NCBI GenBank assembly: GCA_028291345.1
Contig: JAQGIF010000126.1
Coordinates: forward strand, 1 to 64,000
Source of the DNA: Rhodospirillales bacterium
GTDB taxonomy: Bacteria > Pseudomonadota > Alphaproteobacteria > BOG-932 > Roseiterribacteraceae
DNA: 64,000 bases
Reading direction: 5' to 3'
In this document: piece after piece, positions 19,348-29,067 of the stretch
How positions within the stretch are numbered: position 1 is the first letter of the stretch
How the letters are laid out: the number at the start of each line of letters is the position of its first letter
The notes under the pieces: generated by a model
Seen by the model: only the letters and a program-made list of their open reading frames with translations
The model's database searches: none
What the model was told of the DNA's origin: nothing
Translations under genes and position numbers: made by a program

Positions 19348-20397
19348 ATGATCGGCGCCCAAGATACGCGCCTAGCCGTAAAGCCTCTGACGCAGGCCGA
19401 TCGGGCACGGTGGGATGCGTTCGTGACGGCCACGCCGTCAGGTACATTTTGTCACCGCGCCGGATGGCAGCGTGTGATTGAGCGCGCCTTCCGTCACAAG
19501 ACACATTTCGTCTATGCCGAACGTGGCGGGGAAATCACCGGCGTTCTGCCGCTCACGGAAATTTGCTCGCGACTGTTCGGCCATTCTCTGGTGTCCAACG
19601 CCTTTCAGGTTTACGGCGGTCCGGTGGCAACCGATGAGGCCAGCCGTGATGCCCTGGTCGGCTACGCGACCGACCTGCTCGCGCAGACCAAGGCGGATCA
19701 TCTCGAATTCCGTTCCGTCGACGCGGAAATGCCCGGCTGGTTGGTCAAGGATGGACTCTATGCCACGTTTCGGTGCGAGATTTCGGCGGACCATCAAGCG
19801 AACCTGACGACGATCCCGCGCAAACAGCGGGCCGTCGTCCGCAAGGGCATCGCCAATCAGCTGAGCACCCGCGTCGGGCATGATTGGCGCACGCTGCATC
19901 GCGTTTATGGCGAAAGCGTCCGCAACCTGGGCACGCCGGTGTTTTCGCGGAAATATTTCGCACTGCTTTGCGAAGAGTTCGGCGACGATGCCGAGATCCT
20001 CGTCGTCGAAGATCAGGAAACGCCGATCGCCGCGGTGCTCAGCTTCTACTTTCGCGACCAGGTGTTGCCCTATTATGGCGGCGGTACGCCGGCGGCGCGG
20101 GCGCGGGCTGGAAACGACGTCATGTATTGGGAAGTCATGCGCCGGGCGGCGGATCGCGGTTGCCGGATCTTCGATTTCGGCCGCAGCAAGATCGACACTG
20201 GGGCGTATAGCTTCAAAAAGAACTGGGGCTTCACGCCGACACCACTGAACTACGAGTTCAAATTGCGAGTCGGCGACACGATCCCGGACGTCAATCCACT
20301 GAATCCGAAATACCGCCTGATGATCGAAACATGGAAGCGTTTGCCGTTGCCCGTCGCAAACCTCCTGGGACCCACGCTAGTGCGGAATCTGGGATAG
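19348..20397 (+). CDS. FemAB family XrtA/PEP-CTERM system-associated protein
   Basis: ATG at 19348; PSGTFCHRAGWQRVIERAFRHKTHFVYAERGGEITGVLPLTEICSRLFGHSLVSNAFQVYGGP; FDFGRSKIDTGAYSFKKNWGF. Confidence 0.9.
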   Translation: MIGAQDTRLAVKPLTQADRARWDAFVTATPSGTFCHRAGWQRVIERAFRHKTHFVYAERGGEITGVLPLTEICSRLFGHSLVSNAFQVYGGPVATDEASRDALVGYATDLLAQTKADHLEFRSVDAEMPGWLVKDGLYATFRCEISADHQANLTTIPRKQRAVVRKGIANQLSTRVGHDWRTLHRVYGESVRNLGTPVFSRKYFALLCEEFGDDAEILVVEDQETPIAAVLSFYFRDQVLPYYGGGTPAARARAGNDVMYWEVMRRAADRGCRIFDFGRSKIDTGAYSFKKNWGFTPTPLNYEFKLRVGDTIPDVNPLNPKYRLMIETWKRLPLPVANLLGPTLVRNLG

Positions 20398-20469
20398 AAC
20401 AGTGCCGGATTTGCCTCCAACCCGCTACGACAAGAGGCCCATGGGCCGGCCGAATACATCCGTTGCAGC

Positions 20470-21549
20470 ATGACATCAATCTACAAGGTCCGGTGGAAGA
20501 GTGACTTTATGAGCACGATTTCCGTGCCCACGGGCGGGTCAGGTGTTTCCGTACAACGCCTGTGGAGTGGTGCGATTATTGTGCTGGCGATCGGCGCTAT
20601 CGCGTTCGGCATTGTCTTTCGTGTGGAGGTTGCCCGTGCCGTCGCGGTCTGGGAGGAATCGACTGCCTTTAATCATTGCTTCCTGATCCTGCCGATTTCC
20701 GCATATCTCATCTGGGAGCGACGACAGGCGCTCGCCGCGCGGCCGCCCCAACCTAATGGCTGGGTCGCAATCGCCATGCTGCCCATGGGGCTCGTCTGGC
20801 TGATCTCGGCGAATGCCGAGATCATGGAAGGCCGACAGCTGGCGGCGATGTCGCTGTTCCAGCTGTTCGTGTTGGCGGTGCTGGGCTTCCAGGTTTGGCG
20901 TGTGTCGGCGTTCGCGTTGCTCTATTTGTATTTTCTCGTTCCCAGCGGCGCATTCCTGACAGCGCCGATGCAGGATTTCGCGGCGCGTTTCGCGGTAGCG
21001 GGTGTCGAACTGCTGGGGATACCGGTTTACTCGAGCGGGCTGAATATCGAGGTTCCAGGCGCCAGATTCACGGTCGCCGAGGCCTGCGCCGGGCTGCGTT
21101 TCCTGATCGCGTCGGTCGCGCTGGGCACGCTCTACGGCTATACGATGTATCGAAGCTGGAAGCGACGCGCTGCCTTCATCGTCGTTTCGATCATCGTTCC
21201 CATCATCGCCAACGGAATGCGTGTCATGGCCATCGTCCTGCTCGGCTATTGGCTTGGCAATGCGGAGGCGGCGACCGCCGATCATCTGATCTATGGCTGG
21301 GTGTTCTTTTCGATGGTCAGCGTCATACTCATCTTGTTGGGACTGCCGTTTCGGCAGGACGTGCCCGCCTTCGCAATTCCATCCGCAGAAGCCAACAATA
21401 TGCGCCGTCAGCAGCTGAAAATGGTCGCAACCGCGGGGATATCGATCTTGCTGATCGCCATCCTGGTTAGTCCTATAACGACCTACGGGCCGGTCGGCGG
21501 CGCCATGGATGCCGTCGTCATGGCCCTCAAGCACATCCTCGGGCGGTAA
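20470..21549 (+). CDS. xrtA: Exosortase A (XrtA), without an evident EpsI/DUF3485 domain
   Basis: Catalytic-type motifs AEACAGLRFL (Cys), ANGMRVMAIVLLGYW (Arg), TADHLIYGWVFF (His); multiple TM segments; start could be 20509. Confidence 0.92.
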   Translation: MTSIYKVRWKSDFMSTISVPTGGSGVSVQRLWSGAIIVLAIGAIAFGIVFRVEVARAVAVWEESTAFNHCFLILPISAYLIWERRQALAARPPQPNGWVAIAMLPMGLVWLISANAEIMEGRQLAAMSLFQLFVLAVLGFQVWRVSAFALLYLYFLVPSGAFLTAPMQDFAARFAVAGVELLGIPVYSSGLNIEVPGARFTVAEACAGLRFLIASVALGTLYGYTMYRSWKRRAAFIVVSIIVPIIANGMRVMAIVLLGYWLGNAEAATADHLIYGWVFFSMVSVILILLGLPFRQDVPAFAIPSAEANNMRRQQLKMVATAGISILLIAILVSPITTYGPVGGAMDAVVMALKHILGR

Positions 21550-22631
21550 TGACGATCAAGCCGCCGGATATCGACATCCGGCCGGTCAAGAATTTCGCCG
21601 CTCTTGCTTCGATCTGGCTCGACCTCGAACGGCGCGCGGCGGGGTCATTCTTCCAGTCCTGGGCCTGGACCGGCTGTATGGCCGAGGCGCGGTTTGCCGA
21701 CCCCTGGCTGCTGACTGCTTGGCGCAATGGCGAAATCGTAGGGCTGGCCTTGTTCAACAGAGGTCCGCGCGAGCGCTTGGGGCTGTCGCGGCCATTGCTG
21801 CTCGGCGAGAGCGGAAAACCCGGTCTCGATGAGGTGTTCATTGAACATAATGGCCTCCTGCTTGATCGCAGCGCCGGTGACGAGCTCGCCCGGAGCTGCT
21901 GGGCCGCGCTCGGCTCAAGGGGTGAAGGTGGCTTCCGCAGCACGAAATGGATTTTGAGCGGTGTGGCGCAGGCCGCGCTCGCAGCGCTGCCGGGCGATCG
22001 ACGGATGCGCGTTGCCGCGCGCCGCCCCGCGCCGTATTTGGACCTGGCAGTCCTCGCGGCCGACGTCCCGGCGATTGACCAACTCAGCGCGAACACGCGC
22101 CAGCAGATTCGCCGGTCGCTGCGCGCCTGGGAGGAAATCGGGCCACTCAGGCTAGAAATTGCCGCCACTCACGGTGCGGCCGATGCGTTTCTCGATGCGC
22201 TCAAGGATCTCCATCAGCGTTATTGGGTCAGCCGTGGCAAGCCGGGCGCGTTCGCCGAACCGTTCTTCGGCCATTTCCACCACGGGCTGATCCGTCGACC
22301 ATCGGATGCGCAATCGGTGGATCTCATCCGGGTCAGCGCGGGCGAGCAGACCGTTGGCTATCTCTATAATCTTGTACATGACGGATGGGTCGCCGCCTAT
22401 CAAAGCGGGTTCGATTTCCGGCCGAACGCTGACCGGCTGAGACCGGGTCTTGTCTGCCATCTGATGGCAATTGAGCATTACCGCCGCGCGGGCGCACATC
22501 GCTATGACTTCCTGGGCGGCGAGGCGCGGTATAAGCGCAGTTTCGCCAATGCCGAAACCGAACTTTTATGGTTGGAAGGGCGCCGCAAATTGCCTTGGCA
22601 TTTCGGCCGCTCCGCCGTCTCCTCTTCATGA
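21549..22631 (+). CDS. GNAT/BcsL-like (CelD-type) acetyltransferase
   Basis: AGSFFQSWAWTGCMAEARFADPWLLTAWRNGEIVGLALF; AYQSGFDFRPNADRLRPGLVCHLMAIEHYRRAGAHRYDFLGGEARYKRSFAN. Confidence 0.8.
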   Translation: MTIKPPDIDIRPVKNFAALASIWLDLERRAAGSFFQSWAWTGCMAEARFADPWLLTAWRNGEIVGLALFNRGPRERLGLSRPLLLGESGKPGLDEVFIEHNGLLLDRSAGDELARSCWAALGSRGEGGFRSTKWILSGVAQAALAALPGDRRMRVAARRPAPYLDLAVLAADVPAIDQLSANTRQQIRRSLRAWEEIGPLRLEIAATHGAADAFLDALKDLHQRYWVSRGKPGAFAEPFFGHFHHGLIRRPSDAQSVDLIRVSAGEQTVGYLYNLVHDGWVAAYQSGFDFRPNADRLRPGLVCHLMAIEHYRRAGAHRYDFLGGEARYKRSFANAETELLWLEGRRKLPWHFGRSAVSSS

Positions 22632-23860
22632 ATGCGAAGCAAATCGAGGGTAAGGTGGCGCGTACGGCAAAGCAGATCCGGCTGGTCACTTTCTCGTCCC
22701 TCTATCCGAATGCCGTTCAGTCTAATCATGGCGTTTTCGTCGAAAACCGGCTCCGCCATCTGATCGCTAGCGGCGAGGTGGTGAGCCGCGTCGTGGCGCC
22801 CGTGCCGTACTTCCCGTTTCGCTCGTCCCGCTTCGGGCAATATGCGCAGTTCGCCCAAGTCCCAACTTTGGAAGAACGTCACGGGCTGACAATCCATCAT
22901 CCCCGTTACTTGCTGATCCCCAAGGTCGGGATGAATTTGTCGCCGTATTTGATGGCGCTGGCGGCGTTGCCAGCGGTAAAGGCGGCCATCAAGGCTCAGG
23001 GGGGGGCGGATATTCTCGACGCGCATTACCTGTTTCCGGATAGCGTAGCCGCCACGATCATCGGCCGCATGCTGGATATACCGGTGGTGATGACAGCACG
23101 CGGGACCGATGTCAGCCTAATTCCGCGTTATCCCGTCCCGCGCCGTCTGATCCAAAAGGCATGCAAAAGCGCCGCTGGTACCATCACGGTCAGTGCCGCG
23201 CTCAAGGATGCGTTGGTCGGTATGGATGTCGATCCGGAGCATGTCACTGTATTGCGGAATGGCGTCGATCTTGGCCTCTTCCGACCACTGGACCGGCAGG
23301 CGACGCGGCATAGGCTCGGCCTTGATGGGCCCACGTTGATTTCGGTCGGTCATTTGATCGAACGCAAAGGACATCACCTGATCATCGAGGCGATGCCGTC
23401 CTTGCCCGGCTTCACGCTATTGATCGCAGGCGAGGGGCCAGAACGGCCGCATCTGGAAAAGACGATTACGGCTTTGGGCCTGGGTGACCGCGTCAGGCTG
23501 CTCGGCGCCCTGCCGCACGCCGAACTGCCCGAACTCTATGGCGCGGCCGACGCGCTTATTCTTGCCTCAAGCCGTGAGGGCTGGGCCAATGTGCTGCTGG
23601 AGGCGATGGCATGCGGTACGCCTGCGATCGGAACACAGATCTGGGGCAATCCCGAGGTCATCGCCAAGCCCGAGGCCGGCATCCTGATGACTGAACGAAG
23701 CGCCAAAGGCGTCGCGGATGCGGTGCGCGCGCTGTTCGGTCCTCGCATGCCGACGCGCGAGGCAACCCGGGCCTATGCCTCGGCTTTTTCCTGGGACGCG
23801 ACCACCGAGGGGCAGATCGAACTTTTCCGCAAGATTATATCGCGGCAGCCACGACCCTAG
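22628..23860 (+). CDS. Glycosyltransferase family 4
   Basis: ATGA overlap with preceding gene; VTFSSLYPNAVQSNHGVFVENRLRHL; GPTLISVGHLIERKGHHLIIEAMPSL; ASSREGWANVLLEAMACGTPAIGT. Confidence 0.92.
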   Translation: MNAKQIEGKVARTAKQIRLVTFSSLYPNAVQSNHGVFVENRLRHLIASGEVVSRVVAPVPYFPFRSSRFGQYAQFAQVPTLEERHGLTIHHPRYLLIPKVGMNLSPYLMALAALPAVKAAIKAQGGADILDAHYLFPDSVAATIIGRMLDIPVVMTARGTDVSLIPRYPVPRRLIQKACKSAAGTITVSAALKDALVGMDVDPEHVTVLRNGVDLGLFRPLDRQATRHRLGLDGPTLISVGHLIERKGHHLIIEAMPSLPGFTLLIAGEGPERPHLEKTITALGLGDRVRLLGALPHAELPELYGAADALILASSREGWANVLLEAMACGTPAIGTQIWGNPEVIAKPEAGILMTERSAKGVADAVRALFGPRMPTREATRAYASAFSWDATTEGQIELFRKIISRQPRP

Positions 23861-25781
23861 CCGCTGCGTCACGAGTCAGGGGAACGGCCACAGACGCGGC
23901 ATGGACCGATTTCAGCCAACCATCGAACATCACCAGCGACCAGATCGCCTGGTTGTGATCGAACGCGCCTGAATCGTGCTGATCGACCAGCGTGGATATC
24001 GCGGCATTGTCGAACAACCCGCTATCGCGGAAAACCTGGCCGGTCAGCCGGCTGCGTACCCGCTCAGCCCCGATACCTCGGAATTGCGGCGCCAGCGAGG
24101 TCGCGAAGCCCTGTTTGGTTCGATAGAGGTTTTCGTGGGGCACATAGGGCTCCAGCGCCTTCTTCATGATGTATTTTCCGCCGGTTGAGCGGATCTTGAG
24201 GGTGGGCGGCACCGTCGCCGCCCACTCGACCAGCTCATGGTCCAGCAAGGGGGCACGGGCTTCCAGCGAATGCGCCATGCTCGCACGATCGACCTTGGTT
24301 AATATATCGCCGATCAGATAGGTCTGGATGTCCGCGAATTGCGCGCGTGCCATCGGGTCGTCGGTGCCGGCCGCGGCCATCGCTGCGCGGATCAGGTTGG
24401 CCGGTCGATAGCCGTTCAGCGACGATGACAGGCGCGGAGAGAATAGGCCGCTGCGCGCCGCATCCGGTATTTTGCAGACCGTCCGGTAATAGCCCTCGAA
24501 TTCGTCGACCGACAATTCCTGGAACGTCGTCTTCGCCCTCAGCCAGCGCGGCGCGCGGTCCAGCTTGGGGTAGAGGCTGCCCAGGATGCTGAATAGTGGT
24601 TGGCGTATCCCGTCGGGAATGCGGGATCGTAAATTCTGTGTGGCCATATGAAAGCGATAGCGGCGATATCCGGCGAACAATTCGTCGCCCGCATCGCCTG
24701 ACAAGGCGACGGTCACGCCGCGCCGCGCCAACTCCGATACGCGTCCCGTCGGGATCGCCGAACTGTCGGCAAACGGCTCGCCAAAGATCGCGGCCTGCTC
24801 GTCGATCGTGTCGAGATAATCGACGATCGAACGCTCGGCGGTGTGGTTGGTGCGATAGCGATCGGCGACCCGTTGGGCATAACCCAGCTCGTCCTCGCTG
24901 CCACCGAAGCCGATCGCGAAGGTCTTCACCGGATCTGAGGTCAGGCTGGCCATCATCGCGACGACTGCCGACGAATCGACGCCACCCGATAGGAAAGCGC
25001 CCAACGGCACGTCCGATACCAGCCGCAGACGAGTCGATTCGCGCAAACGTTCGATGAATTCGACTTCCGCGTCGGCCTCGTTCATCGGGCGCGGATCGAA
25101 GCGCAGCGTCCAGTACCGGCTAGGTTCGGGCATTGGCTTGCCTCGTTCGACAGTCAGGGAATGAGCCGCCGGCAGCTTGCGGATATTTTGATAAATGGAT
25201 CCGGGTTCCGGTACATAACCCAGCGCGAAATAGCCATCGACGGCGGTGGGATCGATGCGCCGCTCGACACCTGGATGGCAAAGCAAGGCGCGCATCTCCG
25301 ATGCGAACACGAGCTGCCCATCCGGCAAGAGGCTGTAATAAAGCGGTTTCTTGCCCAACCGGTCGCGGGCCATGAACAGGTTCTGGCGCCGCCGGTCCCA
25401 CAAAGCGAAGGCAAACATGCCGCGCAACCGGCCGAGGCAGGCTGGGCCCCATTCCTCCCAGCCATGAACGATGACTTCGGTGTCGCTATGCGTTTTGAAG
25501 CGATGGCCCAGCGCCATCAGTTCGGTCATCGTTTCGCGGTAATTATAGATTTCGCCGTTGAAGACGACGGCGACATCGCCAGTCTCGTTGAATAAAGGCT
25601 GTGTACCGCCGGCGAGGTCGATGATCGCCAAACGGCGGTGGCCCAGCCCGATGCCGGGCTCCAGCAGAAAGCCGTCGCCGTCGGGACCGCGATGGGCGAT
25701 GGAATCGTTCATTGCGGTGAGAATGCCAGGATCGATCGGCCGCGCGCCGGTGGTGTCAAATATGCCGCTCAGTCCACACAT
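23835..25781 (-). CDS. XrtA/PEP-CTERM system amidotransferase (asparagine synthase-like)
   Basis: MCGLSGIFDTTG (Cys2 nucleophile), IAHRGPDGDGF, VVFNGEIYNYRE, VPLGAFLSGGVDSSAVVAMM. Confidence 0.93.
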   Translation of the reverse strand: MCGLSGIFDTTGARPIDPGILTAMNDSIAHRGPDGDGFLLEPGIGLGHRRLAIIDLAGGTQPLFNETGDVAVVFNGEIYNYRETMTELMALGHRFKTHSDTEVIVHGWEEWGPACLGRLRGMFAFALWDRRRQNLFMARDRLGKKPLYYSLLPDGQLVFASEMRALLCHPGVERRIDPTAVDGYFALGYVPEPGSIYQNIRKLPAAHSLTVERGKPMPEPSRYWTLRFDPRPMNEADAEVEFIERLRESTRLRLVSDVPLGAFLSGGVDSSAVVAMMASLTSDPVKTFAIGFGGSEDELGYAQRVADRYRTNHTAERSIVDYLDTIDEQAAIFGEPFADSSAIPTGRVSELARRGVTVALSGDAGDELFAGYRRYRFHMATQNLRSRIPDGIRQPLFSILGSLYPKLDRAPRWLRAKTTFQELSVDEFEGYYRTVCKIPDAARSGLFSPRLSSSLNGYRPANLIRAAMAAAGTDDPMARAQFADIQTYLIGDILTKVDRASMAHSLEARAPLLDHELVEWAATVPPTLKIRSTGGKYIMKKALEPYVPHENLYRTKQGFATSLAPQFRGIGAERVRSRLTGQVFRDSGLFDNAAISTLVDQHDSGAFDHNQAIWSLVMFDGWLKSVHAASVAVPLTRDAAARVVAAAI

Positions 25782-25847
25782 GCGCTTATTCTACAGCAGT
25801 TCGGTTTGTGTGGAACGGCTGACGCCGGATTAAATGCCGGCCCTGGA

Positions 25848-26474
25848 TTACAGGACGCCGTGTTCGATATAGTCGATCAATGGCTCCCAATCGGCGCGGA
25901 GGGCGCTGCGAACGCCCTTGATCTCGAAGATCGACAGGCCCTGCACCGCCGCCTCGCCATAGGCCTGGCTGTCGCGGATGCGCGCAACGACGGCATGGCC
26001 TAGCCCGCTCAGGAATCTGTCCAAGCGATCCGCCGCGCGTGTGCGGTCGCGCATACGGTTGCCAACGATGGCAACACCCTTGCGGTTCTTACGGATCGAC
26101 TTCAGGGCCTCGAGCTTTTCCAGAAACGCCGTGCTGGCATCCTGATCGAACGATGACGGCAGCACCGGCATGACCACCAAATCGGCCTCGGCGACCAGCG
26201 CCTCAAACCCGTCCTTGCGCAGGGCCGCCGGTCCGTCGATTACCAGCCGCGTGATCTTCTTTGGAACCTCGCCCGGTCCTTTTGTCCAATCCGCGATGGT
26301 AATGGATCTCGCGGTTTCTGGACGCCGCTTCGCCCAGGCCGTGGCGGATTTCTGCCGGTCGGCGTCGGCGAGCATCACTTCATGCCCCGCCAATGCCAGG
26401 GCCGCCGCCAGATTGGCGCTAAGAGTCGACTTACCGCAGCCACCCTTCGAATTCGCGATCAGGACTGTAATCAT
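25848..26474 (-). CDS. ParA family ATPase
   Basis: MITVLIANSKGGCGKSTLSANLAAALALAGHEVMLADADRQKSATAW (deviant Walker A). Confidence 0.9.
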   Translation of the reverse strand: MITVLIANSKGGCGKSTLSANLAAALALAGHEVMLADADRQKSATAWAKRRPETARSITIADWTKGPGEVPKKITRLVIDGPAALRKDGFEALVAEADLVVMPVLPSSFDQDASTAFLEKLEALKSIRKNRKGVAIVGNRMRDRTRAADRLDRFLSGLGHAVVARIRDSQAYGEAAVQGLSIFEIKGVRSALRADWEPLIDYIEHGVL

Positions 26475-26521
26475 ACCGCAAAGCTATAGGGACGGGTGGG
26501 CATAGCCAAGGGGCTTTGGCC

Positions 26522-28390
26522 TCAGGCGATGCCGCTCTCCAGCACGCTGGCCAACCGGCGAGCGAAGGCGTTGGGGTCCAACACCGCGTCGCCCTCCAGG
26601 ATGCGGGCCTGATCGAGTAACAGCCATATCCGGTCGGCTAGCGCGTCACTGGCCCCGTCCGCGCCGGCGCGCTTGGCCATTTCACGGATCAGCCGGTGGG
26701 CGGCATTGATCTCCAGCACATGGGCGCTGGCTTCCTGCAGCTGGCCATGCATCCGCAACAGTTTTTCCAGATGGATATCCGGTGCGCCCTCGGCTGCGAC
26801 GAGCCGGACCGCGCTTTCGCGCAGCGTCGGCGATATTTTCACATCCTTCACCGCATCGCCCAGCACTGTCTTGATCAGGGCGATCAGGCTGGCGATCTCG
26901 CCCTCCGGCGCGGTCTCGGCCTTTTCGTCGTCCTTGCCTTCAGCCGGCGCGATCTTGGACAGGTCGTCACCTGCCCTTGTAACGGAACGCAGCGGTTTGT
27001 TTTCATAGTCGCTGGCGACCGCCGGCCAGAACTCATCGATCGAATCCGTCAGCAGCAGAACCTCGATCCCGCGGGACCGGAAGCCTTCCAGATGCGGGCT
27101 GTTGCGGAGGTTCGCCACGTTGTCGCCGGTCAGGAAATAGATCGCCGCCTGATCCGGTTTCATCCGGCTGACATAATCGGCAATCGAGATCAGATCCTCG
27201 CCGGCGGTCGAGCGGAACCGCACAGCCTTGAAAAGTTCGGCACGGTTCTCGCGATCCTCATACAGGCCTTCTTTCAGGATCGACCCGAAGGTGCCCCAAA
27301 ACTCGGCATACTCGTCGGACTTCTCAGCGCGCTTAGCGAGTTCGCTCAGCACGCGCTTGGTCACGCCGGCGCGAATCTTCGCCAGCACGGGCGATAGCTG
27401 CAGCATCTCGCGGCTGATATTCAGCGGCAGGTCCTCGCTTTCGACCACTCCGCGCAGAAAGCGAAGATAGGGCGGGATCAGCCCCTCTGTGCCCTCGGTG
27501 ATGAATACCCGTTTGACGTAAAGCTTCACCCCATGCTTACGGCCGGGGTCGCCCATGTCGAAGGGCTTGGTCTTTGGCACGAACAGGAGCGCCGTATAGT
27601 CGATCATCCCTTCCGCGCGCCAATGCAGCGTAGCCCAGGGCTCGTCGAAGGCATGCGCCACATGGTGATAGAACTCGCGATATTCCTCGGCGGTGATTTC
27701 CGACTTCGGCCGCGTCCAAAGCGCCGCTGCGTGATTGAGATTTTGGGCGTCGGCATCGACGCCGAAGCGGATCGGAAAACTGATATGGTCGGAATATTTG
27801 GTGACGATCTGGCGTAGCCGCCATTCTTCGAGGAACTCGTCTTCGCCCTCTTTCAGATGCAGGCTGATATCGGTGCCACGGGTGGTCTTTTCGGCGGACG
27901 CTACAGTGAACTCGCCCTTGCCCTCGGAAGCCCACCGCCAAGCCGCGGCCTCGCCGGCATGACGGCTCAGAACCTCGACCCGGTCCGACACCATGAACGC
28001 GGCATAGAAGCCGACGCCGAATTGGCCGATCAGGCTCAAATCCTTTTTCGCGTCGCCCAAGGTCGATAGAAAGGCCGACGTGCCCGATTTGGCGATGGTG
28101 CCCAGATTCTGGATCAGCTCGTCCCGGTTCATGCCGATCCCGCCGTCCGAGATCGTCAGCGTGCGCGCATCCTTATTGACTACAAGACGGATGCCCAGTT
28201 CCGCGCCGTCTTCGCTTAGTTCAGGATGGGTGATGGCGGCATAGCGCAGCCGGTCGCAGGCATCGGCGGCATTCGAGATCAATTCGCGAAGGAAGACTTC
28301 CTTGTCGCTGTAAAGCGCATTTGCGACGATATCGAGCAGCCGACTGACCTCGGCTTGAAACGGCAATTTTGATTCGTGTGATTCAGTCAT
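26522..28390 (-). CDS. htpG: Molecular chaperone HtpG (Hsp90)
   Basis: KLPFQAEVSRLLDIVANALYSDKEVFLRELISNAADACDRLRY; SLIGQFGVGFYAAFMVSDRVEVLSR; start MTESHESK. Confidence 0.97.
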   Translation of the reverse strand: MTESHESKLPFQAEVSRLLDIVANALYSDKEVFLRELISNAADACDRLRYAAITHPELSEDGAELGIRLVVNKDARTLTISDGGIGMNRDELIQNLGTIAKSGTSAFLSTLGDAKKDLSLIGQFGVGFYAAFMVSDRVEVLSRHAGEAAAWRWASEGKGEFTVASAEKTTRGTDISLHLKEGEDEFLEEWRLRQIVTKYSDHISFPIRFGVDADAQNLNHAAALWTRPKSEITAEEYREFYHHVAHAFDEPWATLHWRAEGMIDYTALLFVPKTKPFDMGDPGRKHGVKLYVKRVFITEGTEGLIPPYLRFLRGVVESEDLPLNISREMLQLSPVLAKIRAGVTKRVLSELAKRAEKSDEYAEFWGTFGSILKEGLYEDRENRAELFKAVRFRSTAGEDLISIADYVSRMKPDQAAIYFLTGDNVANLRNSPHLEGFRSRGIEVLLLTDSIDEFWPAVASDYENKPLRSVTRAGDDLSKIAPAEGKDDEKAETAPEGEIASLIALIKTVLGDAVKDVKISPTLRESAVRLVAAEGAPDIHLEKLLRMHGQLQEASAHVLEINAAHRLIREMAKRAGADGASDALADRIWLLLDQARILEGDAVLDPNAFARRLASVLESGIA

Positions 28391-28503
28391 TCTTTTTTGA
28401 CCCTTGAGGCGATAGAAAGTTCCGGCGGGAGATGTGCGCTCGCACTGCGGGACCTGCAAGACCTCTAAGTTCAAAATTATTGAGTTCGCTTCGCAGGCGA
28501 GAG

Positions 28504-29067
28504 TCAGCCACCCGCCTTGGTCGCGACCAAGTCGACATCGACGCCCACCTCGAGCGCTACCCATTCGCCGGATGTCCAAGGGCCTTGGCCGATGCCAAAC
28601 GCCGTGCGGGTCAGTGTCAGATGGCCTTTGGCGGCGGCACTATCGCCAGTGATTGTAAGCGTAAAGGGCAGGACGACATCCTTGCTGACGCCGTGTATGG
28701 TTAGTTTCCCCGGCGCCTCATAAGCATCGCCGCCTTTGGCATTGAACCCGGCGGCCTCGAATGTCGCCTGCGGGAATTTCTTTACGTCGAACCAATCGCC
28801 CTGCGGCAGTGCCGTGTCGCGCTGTGTGTCGCCCGTCCTGGCGCTGGCGAGGTCGATGGTGACCTTGGCATGGGCAGCCTCCGGATGGGTGGGATCGAAG
28901 GCGATCTCAGCGCTCCAGTTGTCAAAGGCCCCCTTGAACGGTGCGCCGGTTTGCACGCCAGTGAAGCTCAGACGGCTTTTGTCGGTTTGTACTCGCCAGG
29001 CCGCCGCGAAGGTGGGCATGGCGGCGAGCGTCAAGCCGCAGGCCAGGATCGCGCGCGAAAAGATCAT
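28504..29067 (-). CDS. YceI family periplasmic protein
   Basis: Signal peptide MIFSRAILACGLTLAAMPTFAAAW; WRVQTDKSRLSFTGVQTGAPFKGAFDNWSAEIAFDP; GKLTIHGVSKDVVLPFTLTI. Confidence 0.9.
   Translation of the reverse strand: MIFSRAILACGLTLAAMPTFAAAWRVQTDKSRLSFTGVQTGAPFKGAFDNWSAEIAFDPTHPEAAHAKVTIDLASARTGDTQRDTALPQGDWFDVKKFPQATFEAAGFNAKGGDAYEAPGKLTIHGVSKDVVLPFTLTITGDSAAAKGHLTLTRTAFGIGQGPWTSGEWVALEVGVDVDLVATKAGG

Noticed and set aside
20436-20451. GGCCCATGGGCC and GGCCGGCC palindromes before xrtA
   Set aside because: Short GC palindromes are expected by chance at this base composition; no further context.
20539-21534. 331-aa minus-strand ORF
   Set aside because: Antisense to the exosortase; composition typical of a shadow frame.
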